Positions 36,508 to 48,630 of a stretch of DNA of 64,000 nucleotides are shown one piece after another. This DNA comes from Streptococcus vestibularis (GTDB taxonomy: Bacteria > Bacillota > Bacilli > Lactobacillales > Streptococcaceae), in NCBI GenBank assembly GCA_010604095.1, contig JAABLG010000008.1, positions 1 to 64,000 of the forward strand, given 5' to 3'. Each line of letters opens with the position of its first letter. Position 1 is the stretch's first letter. The notes under the pieces were generated by a model that searched no databases, was not told the origin of the DNA, and saw only the letters and a program-made list of their open reading frames with translations. Made by a program: the position numbers and the translations under genes.

Positions 36508-37509
36508 ATGGCAATTTTAGTATTAGGTGGAGCTGGTTATATCGGTTCTCACATGGTTGATCGCTTAGTTGAAAAAGGTCAAGAAAAAGTAGTAGTAGTA
36601 GATAGTTTGGTAACCGGTCACCGTGCTGCAGTACATCCAGATGCTATTTTCTACCAAGGCGATCTCTCTGATCAAGATTTTATGAGAAAGGTCTTCAAAG
36701 AAAATCCTGATGTTGATGCCGTTATTCACTTTGCGGCCTATTCATTGGTTGGTGAATCAATGGAAAAACCACTCAAATATTTTGATAACAATACAGCTGG
36801 AATGGTTAAATTGCTTGAAGTTATGAACGAATGCGGTGTTAAATACATTGTCTTCTCATCAACAGCAGCAACTTACGGTATCCCAGAAGAAATTCCAATT
36901 CTTGAAACAACACCACAAAATCCTATCAACCCATATGGTGAAAGTAAGTTGATGATGGAAACTATCATGAAGTGGTCTGATAAAGCTTATGGTATTAAAT
37001 ATGTGCCACTTCGTTACTTCAACGTTGCTGGTGCAAAACCTGATGGATCTATCGGTGAAGACCATGGTCCAGAAACTCACCTTCTCCCAATTATCCTTCA
37101 AGTAGCTCAAGGTGTTCGTGAAAAAATCATGATTTTTGGTGATGACTACAACACTCCTGATGGTACAAATGTTCGTGACTATGTTCACCCATTTGACTTG
37201 GCTGATGCTCACCTCCTTGCTGTTGAATATCTTCGTAAAGGTAATGAATCTACAGCCTTTAACTTAGGTTCATCAACGGGATTCTCAAACCTTCAAATTC
37301 TTGAAGCCGCTCGTAAGGTAACTGGTAAAGAAATCCCAGCTGAGAAAGCTGATCGTCGTCCTGGTGATCCTGATACATTGATTGCTTCATCTGAAAAAGC
37401 ACGTACAGTTCTTGGATGGAAACCACAATTTGATAACATCGAAAAAATCATCGCAAGTGCTTGGGCATGGCATTCTAGCCATCCAAAAGGGTACGATGAT
37501 CGAGGATAA
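36508..37509 (+). CDS. galE: UDP-glucose 4-epimerase
   Basis: A 333-residue short-chain dehydrogenase-type enzyme that interconverts UDP-galactose and UDP-glucose with bound NAD. It has [12 protein letters not shown] at the N-terminus, the catalytic pair in FSSTAATYG and YGESKLMME (YxxxK), and late RPGDPD. AAGGAGAT precedes the ATG. A hairpin follows before galM. Confidence 0.96.
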   Translation: MAILVLGGAGYIGSHMVDRLVEKGQEKVVVVDSLVTGHRAAVHPDAIFYQGDLSDQDFMRKVFKENPDVDAVIHFAAYSLVGESMEKPLKYFDNNTAGMVKLLEVMNECGVKYIVFSSTAATYGIPEEIPILETTPQNPINPYGESKLMMETIMKWSDKAYGIKYVPLRYFNVAGAKPDGSIGEDHGPETHLLPIILQVAQGVREKIMIFGDDYNTPDGTNVRDYVHPFDLADAHLLAVEYLRKGNESTAFNLGSSTGFSNLQILEAARKVTGKEIPAEKADRRPGDPDTLIASSEKARTVLGWKPQFDNIEKIIASAWAWHSSHPKGYDDRG

Positions 37510-37533
37510 TTAAAATAATAAAAAAAAAGGGTC

Positions 37534-37570
37534 AAAGAGTATATATAATTATTGTACTCTTTGTTTTTTG
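37534..37570 (+). terminator. hairpin between galE and galM
   Basis: AAAGAGTA (37534-37541) / TACTCTTT (37555-37562) followed by GTTTTTTG. Likely a partial terminator that separates galKTE from galM-lacSZ. Confidence 0.6.
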
Positions 37571-37580
37571 AGGAAATAGT

Positions 37581-38627
37581 ATGAAAATAAACTGCGAAAT
37601 TATTGGAAAAGTTGATTCAGGCGATGTCAGTAAAATTTCAATGGAAAATAATAATGGTGTTGTCATTTCCACACTCACAACAGGTGCTACACTTCAGGAG
37701 TTTTTGGTTCCAACAGAAACTGGTGCTCTTAAAAATATAGTACTTGGTTTCAGTGATTACGAGGATTACTATAAGAATAATTTATGTGCCTGCCAGTCTA
37801 TTGGTAGGGTGGCTGGAAGAATTGGGAAAGCTTCGTATACTCATAATATGGTTCTTTATAGCCTTCCTAAGAATGAGGGAGAAAACTGTTTACATGGCGG
37901 TCCAAAAGGAATGCAGGTTCAAAATTGGAACTATGTCACAAACCTGAATGATGAATATGTTGAGACAAAATTTATTAGAAGACTTTATTCAAGTGTAGAT
38001 GGCTTTCCTGGTGATGTTACAGTCTCTATTAGTTATAGACTTAACAATAATAACCGCTTAACAATACTCTTTGAAGCCTTCGATGTTACAGAGTCAACAG
38101 TCTTTAATCCGACAAACCATGTTTACTTTAATCTTAGCGACAAACAGGATTTATCAAGTCATGAGTTACAAATCTATTCAGACTATCGTTTAGAGTTGGA
38201 TTCTGAGTTAATTCCAACAGGACAAAAAATTAATGTAGATGGAACGAATTATGATTTCAGAAAGACAACTGACTTGCTACCTCGAATTGAAGCAAATAAT
38301 GGTTTTGATGATGCCTTTGTAGTTGGAGGGGAAACTTGTGATCATGTGAAAGAAGTAGCTGTTCTCCATGATAAAGAGAGTGGAGATGGTATCGAAATCT
38401 TCTCAAACAGAAATGGTTTAGTTATTTATACTATGGATATTATAGAGGATAATATTTACTTTGCGAGAGATCGAGGAACAATTGCAAAAGGACGAGAAGC
38501 TATAGCTATGGAAGCTCAAACACTCCCAGATGCCGTTAATCATACAGATTTTGGAGATATCATCTTGGAGGAGGGTCATAGTGTAAGCTATGAAATCGGT
38601 TTCCAATATTTTAATTCATCAAAATAA
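37581..38627 (+). CDS. galM: aldose 1-epimerase (mutarotase)
   Basis: 348 residues; turns beta-galactose from LacZ into the alpha form used by GalK. Family blocks are GRVAGRIGKA, NCLHGGPKGMQ, FNPTNHVYFNLS (catalytic His) and the C-terminal acidic residue in AIAMEAQTLPDAVN. It sits between galE and lacS as in S. thermophilus. Confidence 0.94.
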   Translation: MKINCEIIGKVDSGDVSKISMENNNGVVISTLTTGATLQEFLVPTETGALKNIVLGFSDYEDYYKNNLCACQSIGRVAGRIGKASYTHNMVLYSLPKNEGENCLHGGPKGMQVQNWNYVTNLNDEYVETKFIRRLYSSVDGFPGDVTVSISYRLNNNNRLTILFEAFDVTESTVFNPTNHVYFNLSDKQDLSSHELQIYSDYRLELDSELIPTGQKINVDGTNYDFRKTTDLLPRIEANNGFDDAFVVGGETCDHVKEVAVLHDKESGDGIEIFSNRNGLVIYTMDIIEDNIYFARDRGTIAKGREAIAMEAQTLPDAVNHTDFGDIILEEGHSVSYEIGFQYFNSSK

Positions 38628-38631
38628 TCAT

Positions 38632-38710
38632 GTTTTAGTAAAAGTTTAGTAAAAAATCACTAAAACTATTGACAATTTAAACTAATACTTATATAATGTA
38701 AGCGTATTCA
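38632..38710 (+). promoter_or_regulatory. lacS promoter with GalR boxes and cre
   Basis: TTTTAGTAAAAG and GTTTAGTAAAAAATCACTAA (38644-38663) lie upstream. Then -35 TTGACA (38669-38674), spacer 17, -10 TATAAT (38692-38697), and a full-match cre TGTAAGCGTATTCA at 38697-38710 over the start. This gives both GalR and CcpA control. Confidence 0.85.
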
Positions 38711-38737
38711 AAAAACAACTAACAGGAGGTTTTCGTA

Positions 38738-40642
38738 ATGGGAAAATCTAACGGTCAGATGAAGTCTCGTCTATCCTATACAGCTGGTGCTTTTGGTAAC
38801 GACGTCTTCTATGCAACGTTGTCAACATACTTTATCATGTTTGTGACAACTCACTTGTTTAACACAGGTGATCCAAAGCAAAATAGTCACTACGTACTAT
38901 TAATTACTAACATCATCGCTATTTTGCGTATCTTGGAAGTATTTATCGATCCATTGATTGGTAACATGATTGATAACACTCATACTAAGTATGGTAAATT
39001 CAAACCATGGGTAGTTGGTGGTGGTATCATCAGTTCTATCGCCTTGTTGCTTCTCTTCACCGATTTAGGTGGTTTGAATAAAACAAATCCTTTCTTGTAC
39101 CTTGTACTTTTCGGAATTATCTACCTTGTAATGGATGTCTTCTACTCAATTAAAGATATCGGTTTCTGGTCAATGATTCCTGCCTTGTCTCTTGACAGTC
39201 ACGAACGTGAAAAAATGGCAACTTTTGCCCGTATCGGTTCTACAATCGGTGCTAACATTGTCGGTGTTGCCATCATGCCAATTGTTTTGTTCTTCTCAAT
39301 GACTAAAACTGGTGGTTCAGGAGATAAAACTGGTTGGTTCTGGTTTGCCTTCATCGTTGCTCTTATTGGTGTGATCACATCAATCGCTGTTGGTATTGGT
39401 ACTCGTGAAGTTGAATCTAAACTTCGTGATAATAAAGAAAAAACTAGCCTTAAACAAGTCTTTAAGGTTCTTGGTAAAAACGACCAATTGATGTGGTTGT
39501 CTCTCGGATATTGGTTCTACGGTCTTGGTATTAACTCACTTAATGCCCTACAACTTTACTATTTCACATTCATCCTTGGTGATTCAGGTAAATACTCAAT
39601 CCTTTACGGATTAAACACTATTGTTGGTTTGGTTTCAGTTTCACTCTTCCCTAGCCTAGCTGGTAAATTCAACCGTAAACGTTTGTTCTATGGATGTATT
39701 GCAGTAATGCTCGGTGGTATCGGAATCTTTAGTATTGCAGGAACATCACTTCCAATGATCTTGACTGCTGCTGAACTCTTCTTTATTCCACAACCTCTTG
39801 TGTTCCTTGTTATCCTCATGATTATCTCTGACTCAGTAGAATATGGTCAATGGAAATTGGGACACCGTGATGAATCACTTACTTTGTCAGTTCGTCCACT
39901 TGTTGATAAACTTGGTGGTGCGATGTCAAACTGGCTTGTTTCTACAATTGCCGTAGCTGCCGGTATGACAACAGGTGCCTCAGCATCAACAATTACAACA
40001 CATCAACAGTCTATCTTTAAGCTTAGCATGTTTGGTTTCCCAGCAGCAGCTATGCTTATCGGTGCCTTCATTATTGCTCGTAAAATCACTTTGACTGAAG
40101 CACGTCACGCTGAAATTGTTGAAGAATTGGAACATCGCTTTAGCGTAGCAACTTCTGAAAATGAAGTTAAAGCTAACGTCGTATCTCTTGTAAACCCTAC
40201 AACTGGTCATTTGGTTGACCTCTCAAGTGTTAATGATGAACACTTTGCTTCAGGTAGCATGGGTAAAGGTTTCGCCATTAAACCTACTGATGGAGCTGTC
40301 TTTGCACCAATTAGTGGTACCATTCGTCAAGTTCTTCCTACTCGCCATGCAGTTGGTATTGAAAGTGAAGATGGTGTCATTGTTCTAATCCACGTTGGTA
40401 TCGGAACAGTTAAACTTAAAGGTGAAGGATTCATTAGTTACGTAGAACAAGGTGATCGTGTTGAAGTTGGACAAAAACTTCTTGAGTTCTGGTCACCAAT
40501 TATTGAGAAAAATGGTCTTGATGACACAGTACTTGTCACTGTAACCAATTCAGAAAAATTCAGTGCTTTCCATCTTGAACAAGAAGTTGGAGAAAAGGTA
40601 GAAGCTTTGTCTGAAGTTATTACCTTCAAAAAAGGAGAATAA
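38738..40642 (+). CDS. lacS: lactose/galactose carrier LacS with IIA domain
   Basis: A 634-residue GPH-family carrier: about twelve membrane helices (residues 15-455), then a cytoplasmic EIIA-Glc-like domain. It takes up lactose with H+ or in exchange for galactose. His552 in [12 protein letters not shown] is the site that HPr(His-P) phosphorylates in S. thermophilus LacS, which tunes exchange. The ribosome site AGGAGG lies 8 nt before the start. lacZ follows after 3 bp. Confidence 0.97.
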   Translation: MGKSNGQMKSRLSYTAGAFGNDVFYATLSTYFIMFVTTHLFNTGDPKQNSHYVLLITNIIAILRILEVFIDPLIGNMIDNTHTKYGKFKPWVVGGGIISSIALLLLFTDLGGLNKTNPFLYLVLFGIIYLVMDVFYSIKDIGFWSMIPALSLDSHEREKMATFARIGSTIGANIVGVAIMPIVLFFSMTKTGGSGDKTGWFWFAFIVALIGVITSIAVGIGTREVESKLRDNKEKTSLKQVFKVLGKNDQLMWLSLGYWFYGLGINSLNALQLYYFTFILGDSGKYSILYGLNTIVGLVSVSLFPSLAGKFNRKRLFYGCIAVMLGGIGIFSIAGTSLPMILTAAELFFIPQPLVFLVILMIISDSVEYGQWKLGHRDESLTLSVRPLVDKLGGAMSNWLVSTIAVAAGMTTGASASTITTHQQSIFKLSMFGFPAAAMLIGAFIIARKITLTEARHAEIVEELEHRFSVATSENEVKANVVSLVNPTTGHLVDLSSVNDEHFASGSMGKGFAIKPTDGAVFAPISGTIRQVLPTRHAVGIESEDGVIVLIHVGIGTVKLKGEGFISYVEQGDRVEVGQKLLEFWSPIIEKNGLDDTVLVTVTNSEKFSAFHLEQEVGEKVEALSEVITFKKGE

Positions 40643-43663
<3,021 letters not shown>

Positions 43664-43700
43664 AGTATTATTGGACTTTGCCTCCAACGATATATTTGAT

Positions 43701-43727
43701 AAAGGAAACTCGAAAGGGTTTCCTTTT
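43701..43727 (+). terminator. lacZ terminator
   Basis: AAAGGAAAC (43701-43709) / GTTTCCTTT (43718-43726). A second stem AAAGGAAACAGA/TCTGTTTCCTTT with a 2-nt gap lies at 43749-43774. Confidence 0.75.
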
Positions 43728-43809
43728 GTCATGGTTTGAAGTAAGAAAAAAGGAAACAGATCTCTGTTTCCTTTTAAAATATAACTCAGTTTTCAATTCC
43801 CTTAAAAAT

Positions 43810-43881
43810 GGGAGTGGTCAAGTAAAATTATGAAAAAGTGAGTTAAAGTTATTGATATAGAAAAGAGACTAAACCACTCCC
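43810..43881. repeat. dispersed palindromic-end repeat, copy 2 (inverted)
   Basis: 72 bp, ends GGGAGTGG and CCACTCCC, internal TTATGAAAAAGTGAGTTAAA. This is the reverse complement of the block in the copy at 26767-26833. The repeats are too short to code for a transposase. Confidence 0.75.
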
Positions 43882-44154
43882 AAGACGTTAATGATTTTTT
43901 GTAGCTTTAAATGAAACTTGAAGATTATGCCTTGACGTTAATCGTCCAATGGCACTCTATCTAATATAAGTATACAACTTTGGGTTTAGATGTCCCAAAA
44001 TAAGACTCTATGGATTCTTATCTGTATTGTGATTGGCGACTATTTTTGTCAATAAAAATTTAAGAGGTTGTTGATTTCACTTAGAATATAGTAATCTTCT
44101 ATGAAAACGTATACAATAGTAGTTAGAGAAATAAACATAGATTGGAGAAGATTG

Positions 44155-45321
44155 ATGACATCATCTTTTGAAGACTTCACAGAAAAAGCAGAAGCATTCT
44201 TAGAAGAACATATTACAGAGTATATCAGTGTGGACATGGCTCTTGAAGATTTTGCAAGACAATACAACCAAGGGCTTTTTGATGAGATTACTTCCCCTGA
44301 TTCAAAGCAGGAGAGAGCCTAGAAACTTATTGAAGAGGCTTATCATTATTATGAGGACGATCCTTCAAGAAGTCAGGAATTTTTGACAGAAGCTTTAAAA
44401 CTAGATCCTGAAAATCTTGATGCTAAGCAGATGCTCTTGACTTTTCAAAGTCCTCTTGAACATCTAAAAGGCCTAATTGCTTTAGAAAAAGAGCAAAGGT
44501 CCAAGTGGGATCAAGGTCCAAAAATGGGCTGGGCTAATCTTGACGAGCGTCCTTATTTGTCTTTGAAGTATAATCTTGCTAAATTTTATTTAAGCAACAG
44601 TATGAAGCGGTTTGCTATTAAGGAATTTGAAGAGATTCTAGAGATAGATGTTCAAGATCACATGGGAGTCCGTTACGAATTGATGGCTACCTATTGTAAT
44701 CTGGAGGATTTTGATAAGGCTAAAAACTTTTTCGAATGTGAGCAAATGGAATATCACGAAGAAGATTTGATGATAGTACCAATGATGACGGTCTCTCTAA
44801 TGACGGGACATATTGAGGATGCGGATTTCTATTTTGATCTTCTCTATGCAAAAAATCCAGAGTTCGAAAATTATTTAAAAATGATTGAACAAGGTGATGA
44901 CGAGCGTCTAGTTGCCGAAACGCTTAAAGTCAACCCTATCTTATTTGAAGCGAATAGTATGCAAAGTCTTTTGATGGTTTTTAATCAAGTCGTTGATCTG
45001 TCCCAGTCAGAATATTATTTTACTTGGTTAATCGAAAAATATCGTGCAAAACGTCCACAAAGACATGTTGCGAAAAAGAAAAATCCAGAATTGCACAAAC
45101 TAATTAGAGAATTGGTGAAAAGTATAGAACCAAGCAAAGCCCTCCAAGGTCTTTCAATAAGTGTGGAGCGTATACTTCGTAAACATGGCTTAATAGAATT
45201 TAAAGATTTTAAAAAGAAAACGGAAGAGGAAGTAGCAGCGATTAGAGGAGTTGGAAAGGTGAGCATGGAAATCCTTAAAGAAAATGGTGTTGTCTTTAAA
45301 AAGAAGCGGAAAAAGAAGTAA
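44155..45321 (+). pseudogene. TPR protein with RpoA-CTD-like tail, interrupted by one TAG
   Basis: 388 codons read in one frame except for TAG at 44320-44322 (codon 56). The start at 44155 has GGAGAAG upstream. Before the TAG is an acidic helical part (MTSSFEDFTEKAEAFLEEH). After it the frame goes on (KLIEEAYHYYEDDPS) into TPR-like repeats (FLTEALKLDPENLDAKQM; AKFYLSNSMKRFAIKEFEEILEIDV). It ends in a helix-hairpin-helix domain (LSISVERILRKHG, KKTEEEVAAIRGVGKVSMEIL) like the RNA polymerase alpha C-terminal domain, with a Lys-rich end. Either a sequencing error, a recent nonsense mutation, or two separate polypeptides. Confidence 0.7.
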
Positions 45322-45414
45322 GGAACTATTCATCAAACAAGCCGTAGCAAATCTTTGCATTTTTATCTGATATCTTTTAAGATAATTCTGTTACAACTTG
45401 AAAAGGAGAACAGG

Positions 45415-46257
45415 ATGGAAACATATACACTTTCAAATGGCATTACGATTCCTAAAATTGGTTTTGGGACTTGGCAGATTCCAGAAGGGGAAGAAGCTTA
45501 TAACAGCGTTAGTTTCGCACTTAAGGCGGGTTACACACATATTGATACGGCGCAAATCTACGGTAACGAGGTTTCTGTAGGTAAGGCGATTGCAGATAGT
45601 GATGTGGCGCGTGAGGATATTTTCCTAACGACTAAACTCTGGAATGACAAGCACGATTACGATTTGGCTAAGGCCTCTATCGACGAGTCTCTTGAAAGAC
45701 TAGGTGTGGATTATTTAGATCTTTTGCTCATCCACTGGCCTAATCCAAAGGCTCTTCGTGAGAATGATGCTTGGAAGGTTGGCAATGCAGGTGCTTGGAA
45801 GGCAATGGAAGAAGCCTACAAAGATGGTAAGTTGCGTGCTATCGGTGTGTCTAACTTTATGCAGCATCACCTTGATGCTCTCCTTGAAACGGCTGAAATT
45901 GTGCCACATGTCAATCAAATTCTTTTGGCTCCAGGTTGTGCCCAAGAAGATTTGGTTGCCTATTGCCAAGAGCGTGACATTCTTCTTGAAGCCTACAGTC
46001 CACTAGGTACTGGTAGCATTTTTGGAAATGAAGACGTTGAAGCAGTGGCTGAACGTAACGGAAAATCTGTTGCTCAAGTTGCCTTACGTTGGAGCCTTCA
46101 AAAAGGTTTCTTGCCACTACCTAAGTCAGTGACAGCAAAAAATATCGAGGCCAACTTGGATATCTTTGACTTTGATTTGTCAGAGGAAGATATGGCAGTA
46201 TTGGATAAGATTCAAGGCAGCAAGACTCAGGATGACCCCGATTCAGTAGATTTTTAA
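45415..46257 (+). CDS. aldo/keto reductase
   Basis: A 280-residue NADPH-dependent reductase of the 2,5-diketo-gluconate reductase type. Motifs are GFGTWQIPEG, HIDTAQIYGNE (catalytic Asp/Tyr), the lysine in TTKLWNDKH, LLIHWPNP, GVSNF and the NADP-binding PLPKSVTAKNIEAN. The ATG at 45415 follows AAAAGGAG. Its last codons and terminator are duplicated beyond the relBE genes. Confidence 0.9.
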   Translation: METYTLSNGITIPKIGFGTWQIPEGEEAYNSVSFALKAGYTHIDTAQIYGNEVSVGKAIADSDVAREDIFLTTKLWNDKHDYDLAKASIDESLERLGVDYLDLLLIHWPNPKALRENDAWKVGNAGAWKAMEEAYKDGKLRAIGVSNFMQHHLDALLETAEIVPHVNQILLAPGCAQEDLVAYCQERDILLEAYSPLGTGSIFGNEDVEAVAERNGKSVAQVALRWSLQKGFLPLPKSVTAKNIEANLDIFDFDLSEEDMAVLDKIQGSKTQDDPDSVDF

Positions 46258-46291
46258 TAGGATTGCAAGCAACTCGTGAGGGTTGCTTTTT
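46221..46291 (+). repeat. 71-bp direct repeat flanking relBE, copy A
   Basis: Includes the last 12 codons of the aldo/keto reductase and its terminator (GCAAGCAACTCGTGAGGGTTGC, T run). Identical to 46855-46925 but for one base. Confidence 0.9.
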
Positions 46292-46332
46292 TCTTCTGTT
46301 TTACGAATAAAAGTGTGAATCTATCATCGAAA

Positions 46333-46361
46333 TTGACAAAATGGAGGAGTGGTAATACAAT
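46333..46361 (+). promoter_or_regulatory. relBE promoter
   Basis: TTGACA (46333-46338), spacer 17, TACAAT (46356-46361). GTAA..TTAC arms over the start could bind the RelB-RelE complex. Confidence 0.65.
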
Positions 46362-46391
46362 GGTGTTACAAAAGAGAACGAGGTTAAGGAC

Positions 46392-46607
46392 ATGACAACA
46401 ATTACATTGAAAGTTTCAGAAGCAGATAAGAAGTTCATGCAGGCAATTGCGAAATTTGAAGGGGTATCCTTGTCAGAATTAATTCGTACCAAAACTTTAG
46501 AAGCTATTGAGGATGAATACGATGCTAGAGTCGCTGATTTGGCCTTAGCAGAATATGAAGAGTATCTAGAAAACGGTGGGGAGGTGCTCAATTGGGATGA
46601 CCTATAA
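46392..46607 (+). CDS. RelB/DinJ-type antitoxin
   Basis: 71 residues. The ribbon-helix-helix N-terminus (TTITLKVSEADKKFMQAIAKFEGVS, LSELIRTKTLEAIEDEYD) binds DNA, and an acidic C-terminal tail (YEEYLENGGEVLNWDDL) wraps the toxin. It overlaps the toxin gene by 11 nt, as is common for such modules. Confidence 0.88.
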   Translation: MTTITLKVSEADKKFMQAIAKFEGVSLSELIRTKTLEAIEDEYDARVADLALAEYEEYLENGGEVLNWDDL

Positions 46608-46851
46608 GATAGTACCAACCCCTAAATTTGCCAAAAGTTTTAAAAAGTTGGATCCTTTTGTTAGAAAACAAATTAAGGCTTATCTCAATCTCGTGACAGA
46701 GAATCCAAGAGCCAAGGGTAAGGCCTTGGTTGCCAATCGCACTGGACAATGGCGCTATCGTATTGGTGCCTATCGTGTTATTGTCAATATTCAGGACAAT
46801 GAACTAATCATACTTGCCCTCGAAGTCGGTCATAGACGTGATATTTATTAG
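46597..46851 (+). CDS. RelE-family mRNA interferase toxin
   Basis: 84 residues: VPTPKFAKSFKKLDPFVRKQI, then GQWRYRIGAYRVIVNIQDNEL and LALEVGHRRDIY, the RelE/ParE fold with the basic and aromatic residues of the active RelE type. The start at 46597 has GGGGAGG some 14-20 nt before; an in-frame GTG at 46576 is less likely. The last feature of the pair is followed within 3 bp by copy B of the 71-bp repeat. Confidence 0.9.
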   Translation: MTYKIVPTPKFAKSFKKLDPFVRKQIKAYLNLVTENPRAKGKALVANRTGQWRYRIGAYRVIVNIQDNELIILALEVGHRRDIY

Positions 46852-46854
46852 AAT

Positions 46855-46925
46855 CAAGACTCAGGATGACCCCGATTCAGTAAATTTTTAATAGGATTGC
46901 AAGCAACTCGTGAGGGTTGCTTTTT
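46855..46925 (+). repeat. 71-bp direct repeat flanking relBE, copy B
   Basis: A second copy of the end of the aldo/keto reductase gene (one G to A change) with terminator. It no longer belongs to a gene but still ends transcription of relBE. Starts 634 bp after copy A. Confidence 0.9.
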
Positions 46926-46990
46926 GCTTGTTTCTTTTGATTTGCTATAATGAAACTGTCATTTGTTTATTTATAGATGGGAGTTACGTA

Positions 46991-47677
46991 ATGGAGTCTC
47001 GAAATCTTTTGCCTCAGAATACACGTATGATGGCCAATTTGCTCAGTTTTTCAGGAGGAGCTTTGGATGTCTTTTGTCATATGTATTACCATAGTTTGGT
47101 TGCCACTCAGACAGGGAATATTCTCCTGTTAGTTGCTGACTGGCGTAGTAGTAGCATGTACCATAATATGTTACGATGCTTTTCCATACTTTTCTTTTCC
47201 TTAGGTTTTCTTTTTGGCATGTGGTTTAAAGATCATCGTAAGAATGCTTACTGGCGTGTTTATGGTCTACTTCCTCTGTGTGTGATGACTGCCATTTTAC
47301 CATTCTTAACACCAAATGCTCTATTAGAGCTTCCGATTATTGCTTTTTCTGCAGGTGTCATGATGAAGACTTTTACTGGTAGTCAGATTGAAAATCACCC
47401 CTTTGTGATTTTTATGACTTCAGGCAATTATCGAAGGATGCTGACGGCACTTTACTATGTTATTCAGGGGAGCGAGGATCAGAAAGAATATCGTCGCCAG
47501 GCGGTCAATTATGGTTTTATCGTAGGTAGTTTTGTGGTTGGTGCAGTTGTATCAGCTCTTCTGATGCATTTTATTCATATTAAGTCCATCTGGCTAATTA
47601 CGATTAGCTTGATTACGATTATGGTTTACTATTCATCAGAGGTGAAACGTCTGGGACTCAAGGAAACTAATCTTTAG
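46991..47677 (+). CDS. DUF1275 (YoaK-like) membrane protein
   Basis: 228 residues, about six membrane helices. Family marks are LSFSGGALDVFCH and VATQTGNILLL near the N-terminus, MKTFTGSQIENHPF in the middle. Function unproven; small-molecule transport has been suggested for the family. The ATG at 46991 has GGGAG upstream. The promoter (TTGCTT, 16 bp, TATAAT 46946-46951) begins in the end of repeat copy B. Confidence 0.8.
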   Translation: MESRNLLPQNTRMMANLLSFSGGALDVFCHMYYHSLVATQTGNILLLVADWRSSSMYHNMLRCFSILFFSLGFLFGMWFKDHRKNAYWRVYGLLPLCVMTAILPFLTPNALLELPIIAFSAGVMMKTFTGSQIENHPFVIFMTSGNYRRMLTALYYVIQGSEDQKEYRRQAVNYGFIVGSFVVGAVVSALLMHFIHIKSIWLITISLITIMVYYSSEVKRLGLKETNL

Positions 47678-47769
47678 GCATTTTTGTAGTAATTATTTTT
47701 GATAACAATTGTCTTGTGTTATAATTTTGATTATATTATTTTCATTTAATCAAAAAAAGGAGACATAAG

Positions 47770-48402
47770 ATGCCTGTAGTAAGCAATGATTTTTCAGATA
47801 TCGTTTATAACCGTCGTTCCATTCGTAACTTTGATCCATCTGTTAAGATTCCGAGAGAAGAACTGTTGGAAATCCTAGACAAGACTGTTACAGCACCATC
47901 ATCAGTCAACATGCAGCCTTGGCGTTTTGTCGTCGTGGAGAGTGAGGAAGGCAAGGAAAAATTGGAACCCTTTGTCAGCTACAATGGCTTACAAAACGAA
48001 ACATCATCAGCCATGGTTCTCATTTTTGCGGATTTGAAGAGCCAAGAAAGAGCAGAAGAAATCTATGGTAAGGCCGTTGCGCAAGGAAAAATGCCTGAAG
48101 AAGTCAAGGAGAAACAACTATCAAGCATTGTACCAATGTATGAAAATGCTCCTCGTGAAATGATGAATGAAATTGTTCATATTGATGCTAGTCTAGCTGC
48201 CATGCAGTTGATGTTGGTCGCTCGTTCTTATGGTTACGATACTAATGCCATTGGTGGCTATAAAAAAGAAGGTCTCGCCAAAGCCTTCGGACTTGACGCT
48301 GATCGTCATGTACCAATCTTACTCATTGCCCTTGGTAAGTCCAATGAAGAAGGTTTCGAGTCTGTTCGTTTGAATGCTTCTGATGTGACGACTTTTGCTT
48401 AA
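47770..48402 (+). CDS. nitroreductase-family FMN oxidoreductase
   Basis: 210 residues with the family start NRRSIRNFDPSVKIPREEL, the FMN-binding TAPSSVNMQPWRF and late ATNAIGGYKKEGLAKAFG. Reduces quinones, nitro compounds or flavin-like acceptors with NAD(P)H. AAAAAAGGAG precedes the ATG and TATAAT lies at 47720-47725. Single gene. Confidence 0.9.
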   Translation: MPVVSNDFSDIVYNRRSIRNFDPSVKIPREELLEILDKTVTAPSSVNMQPWRFVVVESEEGKEKLEPFVSYNGLQNETSSAMVLIFADLKSQERAEEIYGKAVAQGKMPEEVKEKQLSSIVPMYENAPREMMNEIVHIDASLAAMQLMLVARSYGYDTNAIGGYKKEGLAKAFGLDADRHVPILLIALGKSNEEGFESVRLNASDVTTFA

Positions 48403-48630
48403 TAAATAATTGACCGTAAGTCTCGGAAGTGGAGGCTCACGGTTTTTGTATGTGGTGACTAAAGAGGGTTCTAAAAACTATAAAGAAATAGGAAAATGGT
48501 TGCCAGGAGTATTGAGAAAGTGATTATTTGTGCTTTAACCCACGGTTAAGGTAAGTCCCTTTCCTTTGTGCTATAATGATAGTGAATGTTTAATACAGGG
48601 CCGAGTATGGCCATTTTCTAGGAGTCTTTT

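Larger units (their letters stand above)
43664..44154. other. intergenic region after lacZ
   Basis: Two hairpins in series (43701-43727 and 43749-43778), the second copy of the GGGAGTGG repeat (43810-43881), then about 270 bp in which nothing is recognised. Confidence 0.6.

Noticed and set aside
44101..44154. An earlier ATG at 44101 for the TPR gene
   Set aside because: No ribosome site precedes it, while GGAGAAG lies just before the ATG at 44155.
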